Below are positions 45,162-53,062 of a stretch of 64,000 bases of DNA, in pieces; positions within the stretch are counted from its first letter, which is position 1, and every line of letters starts with the position of its first letter. The notes below the pieces were generated by a model. It made no database searches. It saw nothing but the letters and a program-made list of their open reading frames with translations, and was not told where the DNA came from. The stretch spans positions 20,568 to 84,567 of the forward strand of contig CABQJK010000007.1 in the NCBI GenBank assembly GCA_902464495.1, given 5' to 3'. This DNA comes from an uncultured Collinsella sp. Its GTDB lineage: Bacteria; Actinomycetota; Coriobacteriia; Coriobacteriales; Coriobacteriaceae. The position numbers were made by a program, and so were the translations under genes.

Positions 45162-45383
45162 CTAGTTCTCTTTGAATTGAGCAAGCATCTGCCCGAAGAA
45201 GCTTAGTTCGGATGGCTCAAAAATGATCGAACCGCCGTCCGCGGTCCTGTAGACCCCGCAGGGGAGGTAACGCCCGTCGGGGAGGACATAGAGGCTGGCT
45301 TCCTCCTTCAGTCCTACTGGAAATAGCGGAATTCCGTTTTCGTCCACTTGGAACTCGTCTATATTTGCGATCTTCCTCTCCAT
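45162..45383 (-). CDS. Small hypothetical protein
   Basis: This 73-residue soluble protein (starting MERKIANIDEFQVDENG, with SLYVLPDGRYLPCGVYRTA in the middle) has no motif I recognise. A good AGGAGGCATC precedes the ATG at 45383. It lies 32 bp downstream of the ADP-ribosylglycohydrolase gene on the same strand, so the two are probably co-transcribed. An immunity, antitoxin or accessory role is conceivable but unsupported. Confidence 0.65.
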   Translation of the reverse strand: MERKIANIDEFQVDENGIPLFPVGLKEEASLYVLPDGRYLPCGVYRTADGGSIIFEPSELSFFGQMLAQFKEN

Positions 45384-45415
45384 GATGCCTCCTGCCTTAT
45401 TTCTTGAATGGCGCC

Positions 45416-46204
45416 TTAAAACAGGCAGCTCTCAATCAGCTCTTTGCCGCGCAGAGTGTCGATCCACTCCTGTGGGATGGCTTTGAGACCGTATGCCGTG
45501 CCGGCGAGGGCGCCGGCGACGGCTGCGGTGGTGTCGGTGTCGTCGCCTAGGTTGACGGCGGCAAGCACGCAATCTTCGTAGCTGTTAGTGTTGACGAAAC
45601 ACCAGGTGGCTGCCTTAAGCGTGTCGCGCACGAAGCCACCCGACCTGATCTCCTGCTCAGGCACGCCTTTCAGATGGAGCGCCCACGAGGGGAGCACGTC
45701 GTTCATCACATCCCTCATCAGCTCGACAAATATGATGCATGCGTCGGTCGACGTTCTGTGGGCGTGCGTAATCGCGGAGACCTTGCTGACCTCTTCGTCT
45801 GTCGCATCGGTGAACGCCAGGGGAGCGATGCGCATGAGCGATCCGTTGCCGTTGTCGCGCTCGCCGGAGCCTCCTTTGCCGGTGCGCAGGGCGCGGGCGG
45901 TCGTACCGCCGTAATCGAAAACGCCGTCGATCGTATACTCGCCACGGGCAATCCAGCTTACGAACTTGTCGCGCATGTCCGCGGTGTCGATGTGCCCGAG
46001 CTCCCTAATCGAGTCGCAGGTAGCAAGCGTCATAGATGTGTCGTCGCTCCAGGTGCCGGCGGGTTGCCCATGCGTGCCGTAGCCGATCATGTCCGTGCAT
46101 TCGAACGTACCGCGGGGCCTGAACTCGTAGGGAACGCCCAGCTCGGCCCTCTCGCCAAGCCCATAGATGCAGTCGCGCAGTGTTGTTTTCGGTCTGTCTG
46201 TCAT
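45416..46204 (-). CDS. ADP-ribosylglycohydrolase family protein
   Basis: This 262-residue enzyme family removes ADP-ribose from proteins or small molecules using two Mg ions. The metal motifs are intact: SDDTSMTL (near 53) and GDDTDTTAAVAGAL (near 220). The usual N-terminal GDALG motif is changed to RAELG within GLGERAELGVPYEF, so the fold is clear but substrate binding may differ. The start follows GAGGAG. It may counter ADP-ribosylating toxins or effectors, as DraG and TA-linked relatives do. Confidence 0.82.
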   Translation of the reverse strand: MTDRPKTTLRDCIYGLGERAELGVPYEFRPRGTFECTDMIGYGTHGQPAGTWSDDTSMTLATCDSIRELGHIDTADMRDKFVSWIARGEYTIDGVFDYGGTTARALRTGKGGSGERDNGNGSLMRIAPLAFTDATDEEVSKVSAITHAHRTSTDACIIFVELMRDVMNDVLPSWALHLKGVPEQEIRSGGFVRDTLKAATWCFVNTNSYEDCVLAAVNLGDDTDTTAAVAGALAGTAYGLKAIPQEWIDTLRGKELIESCLF

Positions 46205-46267
46205 GGAAAGCTCCTCTTATCCCGGGTGATGTGGAGCGCCGTCGGGGGTATCGGTCGCAACGTGCCG

Positions 46268-47317
46268 CTACCCTTGCGCTTCGCCATTAGTCGCTTCGTT
46301 GATGGCGCGGTACTCGGCACTCAGCTCGCGCGCCAGCTCTTCCTTGCTTGGAAGATACGGCAGGTATTTGGCGGCAAACACTTGGTCGTTGTCTTCGGGC
46401 AGCGTGTACTCGACGATCGAATCGCTTTTGTCCGCGCAGAGCACGATGCCTATGGGCGGATTGTCGCCTTCGTTCATGAGCTCGCGCGTGTAGTAGTTCA
46501 CATACATTTGCATCTGGCCCAGGTCCTGGTGCGTAAGATCGTCCGTCTTAAGGTCGATGAGCACGAAGCAGCGCATCAGATAGTTGTAAAACACAAGGTC
46601 AATATAGAAATGGCGCCCATCAAAGGTGATGCGCCTTTGGCGCGCCTCGAAAGCGAAACCACGGCCAAGCTCCAGCAGGAACTTCTGAAGATGCGTGATG
46701 AGCGCCTGCTCTAGATCGCTCTCGCGAAACGCAGTATCGTCCGAGAAACCTAAAAACTCCAGTACATATGGGTCGCGGATGATATCCTCGGGGCGACGAG
46801 CCGGGGCGCTCTTTTGGATTTCCTGGGTGACGGCCTCCTTGTCCTTGCTGGCAAGCAGGCGCTCGCGGAACATGGTGTTGATCTGGCGCTCGAGCTGACG
46901 CGTGCTCCAGCGAGAATCGGCACATTCGTTCATGTACCATGTTCGAGCATCAGGGTCGGTTATACGCGATAACCTGCGGTAATGTGTCCAATTCAATTCG
47001 GAACGCAGCGCGTTCCGAATTGGGAACGCAAGATAAAACTGACGCATGTATCTTAAGCTTCTGGCGTTGAAGCCTCTGCCAAAATCCTTAGTCAATCTAA
47101 CGGCAAGTTCGTCGATCAGTGCATCGCCATACTTGGCGCGCTCCTCTCCGCCCTGTTCATCAACAATACTCTTGCCGATCTCCCAATATGCCTCAACCAT
47201 CGCAAAGTTAACGGCGGTATAGGCCTTGTCGCGAGCGGCGTTGAGAATCGAGGAAACCTGCTTGTAAAAAACTTCTGGCACGATTGCCGATTCTCCACGG
47301 TTTACCAGTTCACCCAT
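46268..47317 (-). CDS. DUF1016 (YhcG) family PD-(D/E)XK nuclease-like protein
   Basis: This 349-residue protein has the N-terminal DUF1016 helical region (EAYWEIGKSIVDEQGG, GRGFNARSLRYMRQFY) and a C-terminal PD-(D/E)XK core (FYIDLVFYNYLMRCFVLIDL followed by K). YhcG proteins are often found beside type I restriction systems and in defence regions, but their role is unclear. No restriction genes are seen here. The ATG at 47317 follows a weak site; GTG 47320 is adjacent in frame. Confidence 0.8.
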   Translation of the reverse strand: MGELVNRGESAIVPEVFYKQVSSILNAARDKAYTAVNFAMVEAYWEIGKSIVDEQGGEERAKYGDALIDELAVRLTKDFGRGFNARSLRYMRQFYLAFPIRNALRSELNWTHYRRLSRITDPDARTWYMNECADSRWSTRQLERQINTMFRERLLASKDKEAVTQEIQKSAPARRPEDIIRDPYVLEFLGFSDDTAFRESDLEQALITHLQKFLLELGRGFAFEARQRRITFDGRHFYIDLVFYNYLMRCFVLIDLKTDDLTHQDLGQMQMYVNYYTRELMNEGDNPPIGIVLCADKSDSIVEYTLPEDNDQVFAAKYLPYLPSKEELARELSAEYRAINEATNGEAQG

Positions 47318-47485
47318 CACTGTCGCCCCACTTTCCTCTTGTGGAATGCATCTTTATCGCATTTAGTTTAAAGCCTCACGCGGACACGAATTGCTGTGCT
47401 GTCTGGCACCTTCGCATGGGAGCCTTGCGGTGACTAAAATGTGGCCATAGAGGCAGTTTTAGCGAACCCCGCGGGAGTGACACGC

Positions 47486-47755
47486 ATGGATAACAACACT
47501 TTGCTGTTCCAGGACAAAGGTTCGGGTAGGTTTAAAGACGTTAAGATCTACCCCAACCGTATTGAGGTGCTCAAGAAGGGCACTTTCGGCGGCAAGCACA
47601 CCGAGATTGTCTATCTTAAGGACATCACGGGCATCAATAGAATCAAAGGCCGCGACGTTTTTCTGCGCAATCGACTGTTAACCGCTTGCGTTTTTAGCCT
47701 GAGTAGCCGTGCGAAGGCCCAGGAATTTGTGAACGCGCTGAACATGGTGATGTAG
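47486..47755 (+). CDS. Small PH-like domain protein
   Basis: This 89-residue protein (MDNNTLLFQDKGSGRFKDVK, then a core ending RAKAQEFVNALNMVM) has the strand pattern and final helix of bacterial PH-like (DUF4429/bPH_2) domains, often found in small membrane-associated or SHOCT-linked proteins. GGGAG lies 9 nt before the ATG at 47486; a frame open from 47441 has no better start. Function is unknown. Confidence 0.6.
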   Translation: MDNNTLLFQDKGSGRFKDVKIYPNRIEVLKKGTFGGKHTEIVYLKDITGINRIKGRDVFLRNRLLTACVFSLSSRAKAQEFVNALNMVM

Positions 47756-47779
47756 CCGATAGCGGCGTTCAGGCCAAGG

Positions 47780-47820
47780 TAAAAATCGGGGGCACAGAAC
47801 GGTGTTCTGCGCCCCCGATT
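47780..47820 (-). terminator. intrinsic terminator after phospholipase C gene
   Basis: A 17-bp stem (47784-47800 with 47804-47820, one mismatch) is followed on the minus strand by TTTTTA. It also lies past the end of the convergent PH-like gene and could serve both. Confidence 0.8.
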
Positions 47821-47849
47821 GAGTCGATGTGTCTAAAAGGCCGGCTTGC

Positions 47850-50306
47850 CTATTCGCTACCGTCTCCAGCGTTTTCGCGGTCACTGGCGAGCATTGCTGC
47901 GCCGGCGACCGTCGTCGCCACGGCGGCAGCGGCGAGCCCGGCGGCAATGCCGGAGCCATCGCCCGTGTCAGCGAGTTTTCCGCCCGAGCTCTTGCCCTGG
48001 TCGGCCTTACCGTTCTTATCAGCGCTGCCTGCATTGGAACCCGTGCCGCTGCCGTTGCCGCCCGCACTGCCCGAGGTCGCCACGGTAAAGCTTGCGGCTC
48101 CGTCGCTAGCGAGCGTGTAGTTCTGCGCCGCGTCGCCCAAGAGACCGTTCACGCGCACCCAGTACGTTCCTGCGGCAAATGTTTCGCTCTCGGCCATTGC
48201 CGTGCCCGGCGCGCCGTTCGCGTCGTGCACAAACTCGAGCTGGGCCGTGCAGGCATCGGTTTCGAGCTTGCCCTCGAGTGATGCCGCAATCTTGGCGCGC
48301 ACGTCTTCGCCGGCCTTTAGGCCTTCAAGCCCCTCAAAGTGAGGAGTCAGCGCGCGTGGATCGATATCGATGGGCACGAAGCCCTGCAGCCCCGTAACGG
48401 TCTCGTTGCCCAGGGCGTCGACATCCACGTATTCGATGACAAACGCATGGCCCGAAGCTGCCACGTTGAGTACGTTGCTGCTGTCGACAAGGCGGAAATA
48501 GCCATCGCCAACGGTCTTGCCATCCTGGAACGAAGCATCGCCCAGCGAGTCGCCGTATGTCATGCGCATGCGAGTCGGGAGGTAGTACGAAGCTGTCTGC
48601 TTGTGCTGCGCATTGTAATTGCGCTGGTAGATGCTCCGTGCCAGCGCCGCGTCAACAAAGTCGGACGCGATGATGCCAATGTGCCTGAGGTAATCGGTAT
48701 TCCCGTTGCCGATGGGATTGATGTACTGGCTCTTGTACAAATGCTCGTTGACCACTCGCGCCGCGGTAAATGGGGTGCTTCCTTGCTGCCAGCGCGTGCA
48801 GCTGGTGTAGTTGATAAACCAGCTGCGCTCTATTACCTGTTCCGTCGCCCCGTCTTCGTCAGTGACATCTACAGCGTTACGCTTGAGTTCGGGTGCGGCC
48901 TCTAGGGCCATATCGACCCATGCTATCTTACTGGATCCCGTGCAGTCGTAATGGTCTTGGGCATACACCTTGGTGCAATAAGCTTTTTTGACGCTTGCGT
49001 CGTCGGTTTCCTCAAAGCCCTGAACGTTCTGAACGAGGCACATCGACTGCCCGGAATGCGCCTTGATTTTGTCATCCCATTCGGTAAGGTCGAGACCCCA
49101 CGTGTGGCCGCCTACGCTGTTGCCGGCGAGCACAAATCGACGCAGCAGGACAATCTTTCCACGCACCTCGTGCAGCGTAGGGACTCGGCTCGACGTATAG
49201 AACAGGTCGGGGTTCTCGTCCATAACCTTGGCGAAAGCCGTCGTAACGCTCTCATCGGTAGCCTCGCCATTGCCGCGCGACACGAGCATGACGAGCGCTT
49301 CTGACGGGTTTTCGTTCAAAAACGTTTTGAAGTAGCCAACGACATCGGAGAGATGCATAAAGTGCCCGTCTTTTTTAAGCAGGTAGCAAATTCCGTGGTC
49401 GATGCCGGGGTCGTCGCCCTTTCCGAGCCGGATATCAAAATAGCGAATGCCCTCGAGCAGCTGTGTGGGTATGTAGTCCTGCTGACACTTGGCTTGGGAG
49501 AGCTGCGGCTCGGGGTCGTTGTCCACGCTGCAGCTGCCCGAATCGTGCGTGCCCGGGATACTCAGCTCATCGAGGTACTTGTTGTCGTCGACGTACTTCA
49601 TCCAACACGGCCCGTCGACGTAGCTGCTATACGTGATCCAGTCGATGCTGCTAACCGTGGCATTGGTCTTGCCCATGTCGTAACCAACAAGTTCGATCTC
49701 CCACGGAATGCTTCCCCTCTTATGGCAGATCTTGTTGTTGTCTTGGTCTTTGCTGTCTTTTTCTACCGCCAGATAATTAATGTATTTTTTCTCGTTGGTG
49801 CGGTCTCGGATGAAATAGGTTCCGTCGGACCGACGCTCGAACGCAAAAGCGCGGCTGGGCTTGTCGTCATACTCGCCGCCCCATACGTGGATAACCTTTC
49901 CCTCATCATCCGAGTCGCCGTCAACCGACCAAATGCTGTAGCCCGTCTTCTTGTGCTCTTCGAAATTGAGCAAGGTGCGGATGGCGTACCACTTTGTATT
50001 CTCTGTATCGGTAACCACGTGCTCGAGGATGAGCTTGCTGGACGTGCCGTCATTAAACAGGTGGCAGACGTTGCCGATGACGTTGCCGTCTTCGTTGACG
50101 CTTGCGGTACGAAAATAGCCCGCGGGGCGAAGGCGAATGACGAACTTGTCGAGGCTGACCGACGCTGTGGCAGCGTCGTCTGCAAATGCCGCTCGCAGGG
50201 GAAGGCCCAATCCCGCGGTTTCGGGCAGGCTTGCAAATGGCGACAATGCTGCGAGTCCTAGGCCCAACGTGAATGCTCGACGGCTGATGGCGCGGTGTTC
50301 GGTCAT
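47850..50306 (-). CDS. Surface phosphatidylinositol-specific phospholipase C-like protein
   Basis: This 818-residue exported protein has a twin-Arg signal peptide (ISRRAFTLGLGLAALSPF). A possible trefoil-like region (about 45-205) precedes the PI-PLC X domain, with the first catalytic His in SIPGTHDSG (near 250), Arg in GIRYFDIRLG and the second His in GIDHGICY. After a beta-rich stretch, a Gly/Ser/Asn linker leads to a sortase-like LADTGD, a hydrophobic stretch and an acidic tail. PI-PLCs cleave phosphatidylinositol or GPI anchors of host membranes. The start follows GGAGTT. Confidence 0.82.
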   Translation of the reverse strand: MTEHRAISRRAFTLGLGLAALSPFASLPETAGLGLPLRAAFADDAATASVSLDKFVIRLRPAGYFRTASVNEDGNVIGNVCHLFNDGTSSKLILEHVVTDTENTKWYAIRTLLNFEEHKKTGYSIWSVDGDSDDEGKVIHVWGGEYDDKPSRAFAFERRSDGTYFIRDRTNEKKYINYLAVEKDSKDQDNNKICHKRGSIPWEIELVGYDMGKTNATVSSIDWITYSSYVDGPCWMKYVDDNKYLDELSIPGTHDSGSCSVDNDPEPQLSQAKCQQDYIPTQLLEGIRYFDIRLGKGDDPGIDHGICYLLKKDGHFMHLSDVVGYFKTFLNENPSEALVMLVSRGNGEATDESVTTAFAKVMDENPDLFYTSSRVPTLHEVRGKIVLLRRFVLAGNSVGGHTWGLDLTEWDDKIKAHSGQSMCLVQNVQGFEETDDASVKKAYCTKVYAQDHYDCTGSSKIAWVDMALEAAPELKRNAVDVTDEDGATEQVIERSWFINYTSCTRWQQGSTPFTAARVVNEHLYKSQYINPIGNGNTDYLRHIGIIASDFVDAALARSIYQRNYNAQHKQTASYYLPTRMRMTYGDSLGDASFQDGKTVGDGYFRLVDSSNVLNVAASGHAFVIEYVDVDALGNETVTGLQGFVPIDIDPRALTPHFEGLEGLKAGEDVRAKIAASLEGKLETDACTAQLEFVHDANGAPGTAMAESETFAAGTYWVRVNGLLGDAAQNYTLASDGAASFTVATSGSAGGNGSGTGSNAGSADKNGKADQGKSSGGKLADTGDGSGIAAGLAAAAVATTVAGAAMLASDRENAGDGSE

Positions 50307-50507
50307 AACTCCTCCGTTCGCAGGGTGCGGTTATGCACTCTTTTTGGTAACTATACTGCCCGGATGTCTAAACGTGTTGGCTTAATTGTCTGCGCGGCGC
50401 TATAAATCGGCGGGCGGACGCGTTGGGGCGCTTGTCTATTTGTGCTGCTACCGCGCTGGGGGGTGGTTTTGCCGCCCGGCGCCCTCGCGTTCGCCGGCTA
50501 CCGGCAT

Positions 50508-50541
50508 AAGAAAGGGAGGGCCGGCGAGCCGATCCTCCCTT
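50508..50541 (-). terminator. terminator after first lipoprotein gene
   Basis: AAGGGAGG (50512-50519) pairs with CCTCCCTT (50534-50541); on the minus strand TTTCTT follows. The remaining space to the phospholipase start (50306) should hold that gene's promoter. Confidence 0.7.
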
Positions 50542-50611
50542 GGTGCGAAGCACTGGGGTATCGTCGCTTGTTTGTACTGCGCCCGTGTTCCCCGCTGCGC
50601 TCGCCAGTCGC

Positions 50612-51205
50612 TTAGCGCTTGATCTCGATATCGTCGAGCTTGACGTCCATGGCCTCGGTCTTTGCCTTGGCGATGTCGTCGGCAAACTCCAGAGACTTCA
50701 TCATGGTCTCGACGGCATCCTTGTGCTCCTCGACGTTGTCGATGCTTACGTAGACGCTGCCGCCGCCTGCTTCGGTGAAGTACTCAGTCGTCACGCCGCC
50801 CGAGTGTGTATAGGAAGCGTTGCGCCAAGTCTTGCCGTTGTACTTGACGGGGTCATTCTCGGTCCACTCAAAGTTGGCCTTCCATTTGGCCTCGTAGTCG
50901 AACAGCTCGTCGGCGTTCTTGTCAGAGTCGAAGACGGGGATGAAGCGGTCGCTGGCGTGCTCGCTCTCGGTGAACTTAAACTGGGCCCTGTCGGCCGTGT
51001 CGCCGGCAACGTCGGTGATCTCGACGCCCTCGGGGACCTCGACCTTAAACCAAATGAAGTCGGTCCTCATATCCACGGTTGGCTTTTCCGCGCCGCCGCC
51101 ACCGCTGCTGCCGGTAGCGCCGCCGCTGCCACCGCAGCCCACCAGGGCAACTGCGGCAAAGAGACTCAAGCAGAGGGTGAGAATCGCAAAGGCCTTCTTT
51201 TTCAT
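50612..51205 (-). CDS. Lipoprotein, paralogue of the adjacent lipoprotein
   Basis: This 197-residue lipoprotein has a signal peptide and lipobox LVGCGG (Cys near 24), a Gly/Ser linker, then a single domain with TDFIWFKVEVPEGVEITDV, YNGKTWRNASYTH and a C-terminal region with EEHKDAVETMMKSLEFADDI. It is clearly a duplicate of the 51433-52041 gene. The domain resembles small substrate-binding or effector lipoproteins, but I recognise no family. The start at 51205 follows GAGGAGGACACGACC on the minus strand. It has its own terminator and upstream motif, so it is probably a separate transcript. Confidence 0.75.
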   Translation of the reverse strand: MKKKAFAILTLCLSLFAAVALVGCGGSGGATGSSGGGGAEKPTVDMRTDFIWFKVEVPEGVEITDVAGDTADRAQFKFTESEHASDRFIPVFDSDKNADELFDYEAKWKANFEWTENDPVKYNGKTWRNASYTHSGGVTTEYFTEAGGGSVYVSIDNVEEHKDAVETMMKSLEFADDIAKAKTEAMDVKLDDIEIKR

Positions 51206-51279
51206 GGTCGTGTCCTCCTCGATCTGTAACCGCCCATGGATTACCTGCCTTTACTGTACGCGCGAGCGGCTCGCTAGCG

Positions 51280-51297
51280 TGGGCCATGTGTCCCATT
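51280..51297. promoter_or_regulatory. 18-bp shared motif upstream of first lipoprotein gene
   Basis: GTGGGCCATGTGTCCCAT occurs here and, identically, at 52249-52266 upstream of the paralogue. It contains a GGGnCAnnTGnCCC dyad and lies 75 bp upstream of the start codon, so it is a candidate operator or promoter part. Confidence 0.5.
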
Positions 51298-51344
51298 CTG
51301 GGGGTCGGATTTGCGCCGATAAGTGGCAATATATGTGGACGCAA

Positions 51345-51377
51345 GAGAGGGGAGGGCCGAAGCTGCCGACCCTCCCC
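51345..51377 (-). terminator. terminator after second lipoprotein gene
   Basis: GGGGAGGG (51349-51356) pairs with CCCTCCCC (51370-51377); on the minus strand CTCTCTTG follows, a weak U-tract. Confidence 0.6.
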
Positions 51378-51432
51378 GGGGTTGGGCGCCCGCGCTTTTA
51401 ATGGAACGCGTGCGGACGCGCGTAGGCACTTG

Positions 51433-52041
51433 CTATTTGATCTCGATGCTCGAAATCTCGACGCCGCGTGCCTCACTCACGGCCGCCTTCATGTCATCGG
51501 GGAACTCAATGGAGTTGAGAAGCGCCTCAGCTTCTTTCTCGTGAAGCTCGACGTTCCTAATCAAGATGTAGATGCTTCCCGTGTCGATGTCGGAAAAGAG
51601 GTAGGTATAAGTACCGCCATTGTCCTTGCACGTTCCGGTGAGCCATGTCCTGCCGTTGTATTCGACGGGATCGCCGTCTTCCCACTGGAACGTACCAGTA
51701 TGCCTTTCGGCCTGCTCGGCAAAGGACTCTTCGGCCGTCATCTTCTCTTGCCAAACGGGGATGAAGCGGTCGACCGTGGTGTTCTCGTTCTCGGGGAAGG
51801 TGAGCTGGACCCTGTCGGCGTTCTTGCCGGCGGAGTCGCTTGCGCCAACGCCCTCGGGCATCTCGACCTTAAACCAGATAAAGTCGGTCTTCTTAGCGAC
51901 GGGGGCCTTTTCCTTGCTCTCGCCCTTGGCGGCGCTGCTGCCCCCGCCTCCGCCCGATGCGCTCCCGCCGCAGCCCACGAGGGCGAGCGCGGCAAAGAGG
52001 GCGATGCAAAGGGAAAGGATCGATAGGGTCTTTTTCTTCAT
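51433..52041 (-). CDS. Lipoprotein, second paralogue
   Basis: This 202-residue lipoprotein has lipobox LVGCGG (Cys near 24), a Gly/Ser-rich linker and the same domain as its neighbour (TDFIWFKVEMPEGVGASDS, YNGRTWLTGTCKD, ending RGVEISSIEIK). The start is the ATG at 52041, after AAGGAGGACGCC; a longer frame to 52575 runs through the shared upstream motif and is not used. It contains two Cys not found in the paralogue. Function is unknown; tandem duplication suggests dosage or ligand specialisation at the cell surface. Confidence 0.75.
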   Translation of the reverse strand: MKKKTLSILSLCIALFAALALVGCGGSASGGGGGSSAAKGESKEKAPVAKKTDFIWFKVEMPEGVGASDSAGKNADRVQLTFPENENTTVDRFIPVWQEKMTAEESFAEQAERHTGTFQWEDGDPVEYNGRTWLTGTCKDNGGTYTYLFSDIDTGSIYILIRNVELHEKEAEALLNSIEFPDDMKAAVSEARGVEISSIEIK

Positions 52042-52248
52042 GGTGGCGTCCTCCTTGTCTGTCGGTGACATCGCGGTACCGCATGCTGCTGGGGCCTTGT
52101 TTCCGTTTGCGGCGGATGTCTTTGTGCGTGGGTTGTATGGGCGCGTTAATACCTCCGTTCGTGGTTTGTGATCGTTGTGCAGCCGTGCCCCAACGGGCTC
52201 CTTACTTATAGATATGCCCCAGTTTGTGCTGCCGGGAAGTCTCGAAAG

Positions 52249-52266
52249 GTGGGCCATGTGTCCCAT
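52249..52266. promoter_or_regulatory. 18-bp shared motif upstream of second lipoprotein gene
   Basis: Second copy of the motif at 51280-51297, here 208 bp upstream of the start codon. The surrounding 52042-52427 has no gene I can support; it also holds the unseen promoters of the lipoprotein and fchA. Confidence 0.5.
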
Positions 52267-52427
52267 GTTTGCGTTGCCGCCGCCTATCGCGTGCCATAGA
52301 AATCCGCGATGGCCAGGTGCGCTGACGCTCGTGTGCTTATGGGCTAGACTTAGCACCATTACGTGATTGATGCGGTTGGTCGGCGGATGCCACCCCACCG
52401 ATGTATATGACTTGAAGGTGCATGCGT

Positions 52428-53060
52428 ATGAGCCAAGAAATGATGGACAAGACCTGTCGCGATTTTGCCGAGGCGCTGGCCGCGCGCGAGCCGGTTCCCG
52501 GCGGCGGCAGCGCGAGCGCCTTTGTGGGCGCGCTGGGTGCCTCGCTGTGCGGGATGGTCGCGCGTTACGGGGCAACCAATCCCGCGCTTGCCGATCGCGC
52601 GGATGATCTGACGCGCGCGTTTGCCCAGGCAGATGAGCTGGCTCAGGAACTTGTCGAGTTGGTCGCCGAGGATGTTAGCGCGTATGGGCAGGTGTCGACG
52701 GCGTACGGTATTTCCCGCGATGACCCCGCACGTGCCGCCGTGATTCAGGATGCGCTGCATGTGGCCGCCATGCCGCCGTACCGCATCATGGATGCCTGCG
52801 GCCGTGCGCTGGCATTGCTCGAGGACATGGCCGATAAGGGTTCGAGCCAGCTGCTGTCCGATGTGGCGTGCGGTGCCGTCTTTTGCCGCGCCGCCATGCA
52901 GGGTGCGAGCTTGACGCTCTTTGCGAACACCACGTCCATGAAGGATCGCGCTCGTGCCGAGGAGCTCGAGGCCGCATGTGATGAGTTGCTCGACATGTGG
53001 TTGCCGCGCGCCGATGCGCTGGCACGCCGCGCCGCCGACGCCGCGAGGAAGAGGGGATAG
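52428..53060 (+). CDS. fchA: Methenyl-THF cyclohydrolase/cyclodeaminase family protein
   Basis: This 210-residue protein has the FTCD cyclodeaminase-type fold: FAEALAAREPVPGGGSASAF at the N-terminus, a helical core and SVTL-like ASLTLFANTTSM. In acetogens and purinolytic bacteria, FchA hydrolyses methenyl-THF to 10-formyl-THF. It is 2 bp upstream of folD and co-transcribed. Because this FolD lacks cyclohydrolase residues, FchA probably supplies that step. The ATG at 52428 lies 7 nt after AAGGTG; an ATG at 52422 is too close to the site. Confidence 0.85.
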   Translation: MSQEMMDKTCRDFAEALAAREPVPGGGSASAFVGALGASLCGMVARYGATNPALADRADDLTRAFAQADELAQELVELVAEDVSAYGQVSTAYGISRDDPARAAVIQDALHVAAMPPYRIMDACGRALALLEDMADKGSSQLLSDVACGAVFCRAAMQGASLTLFANTTSMKDRARAEELEAACDELLDMWLPRADALARRAADAARKRG

Positions 53061-53062
53061 TC

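Noticed and set aside
44812..45165. 117-codon plus-strand frame in the accessory gap
   Set aside because: It crosses the perfect 44878-44903 hairpin, has Arg/Ser/Pro-rich shadow composition and no ribosome binding site; the small minus-strand ORF is better supported.
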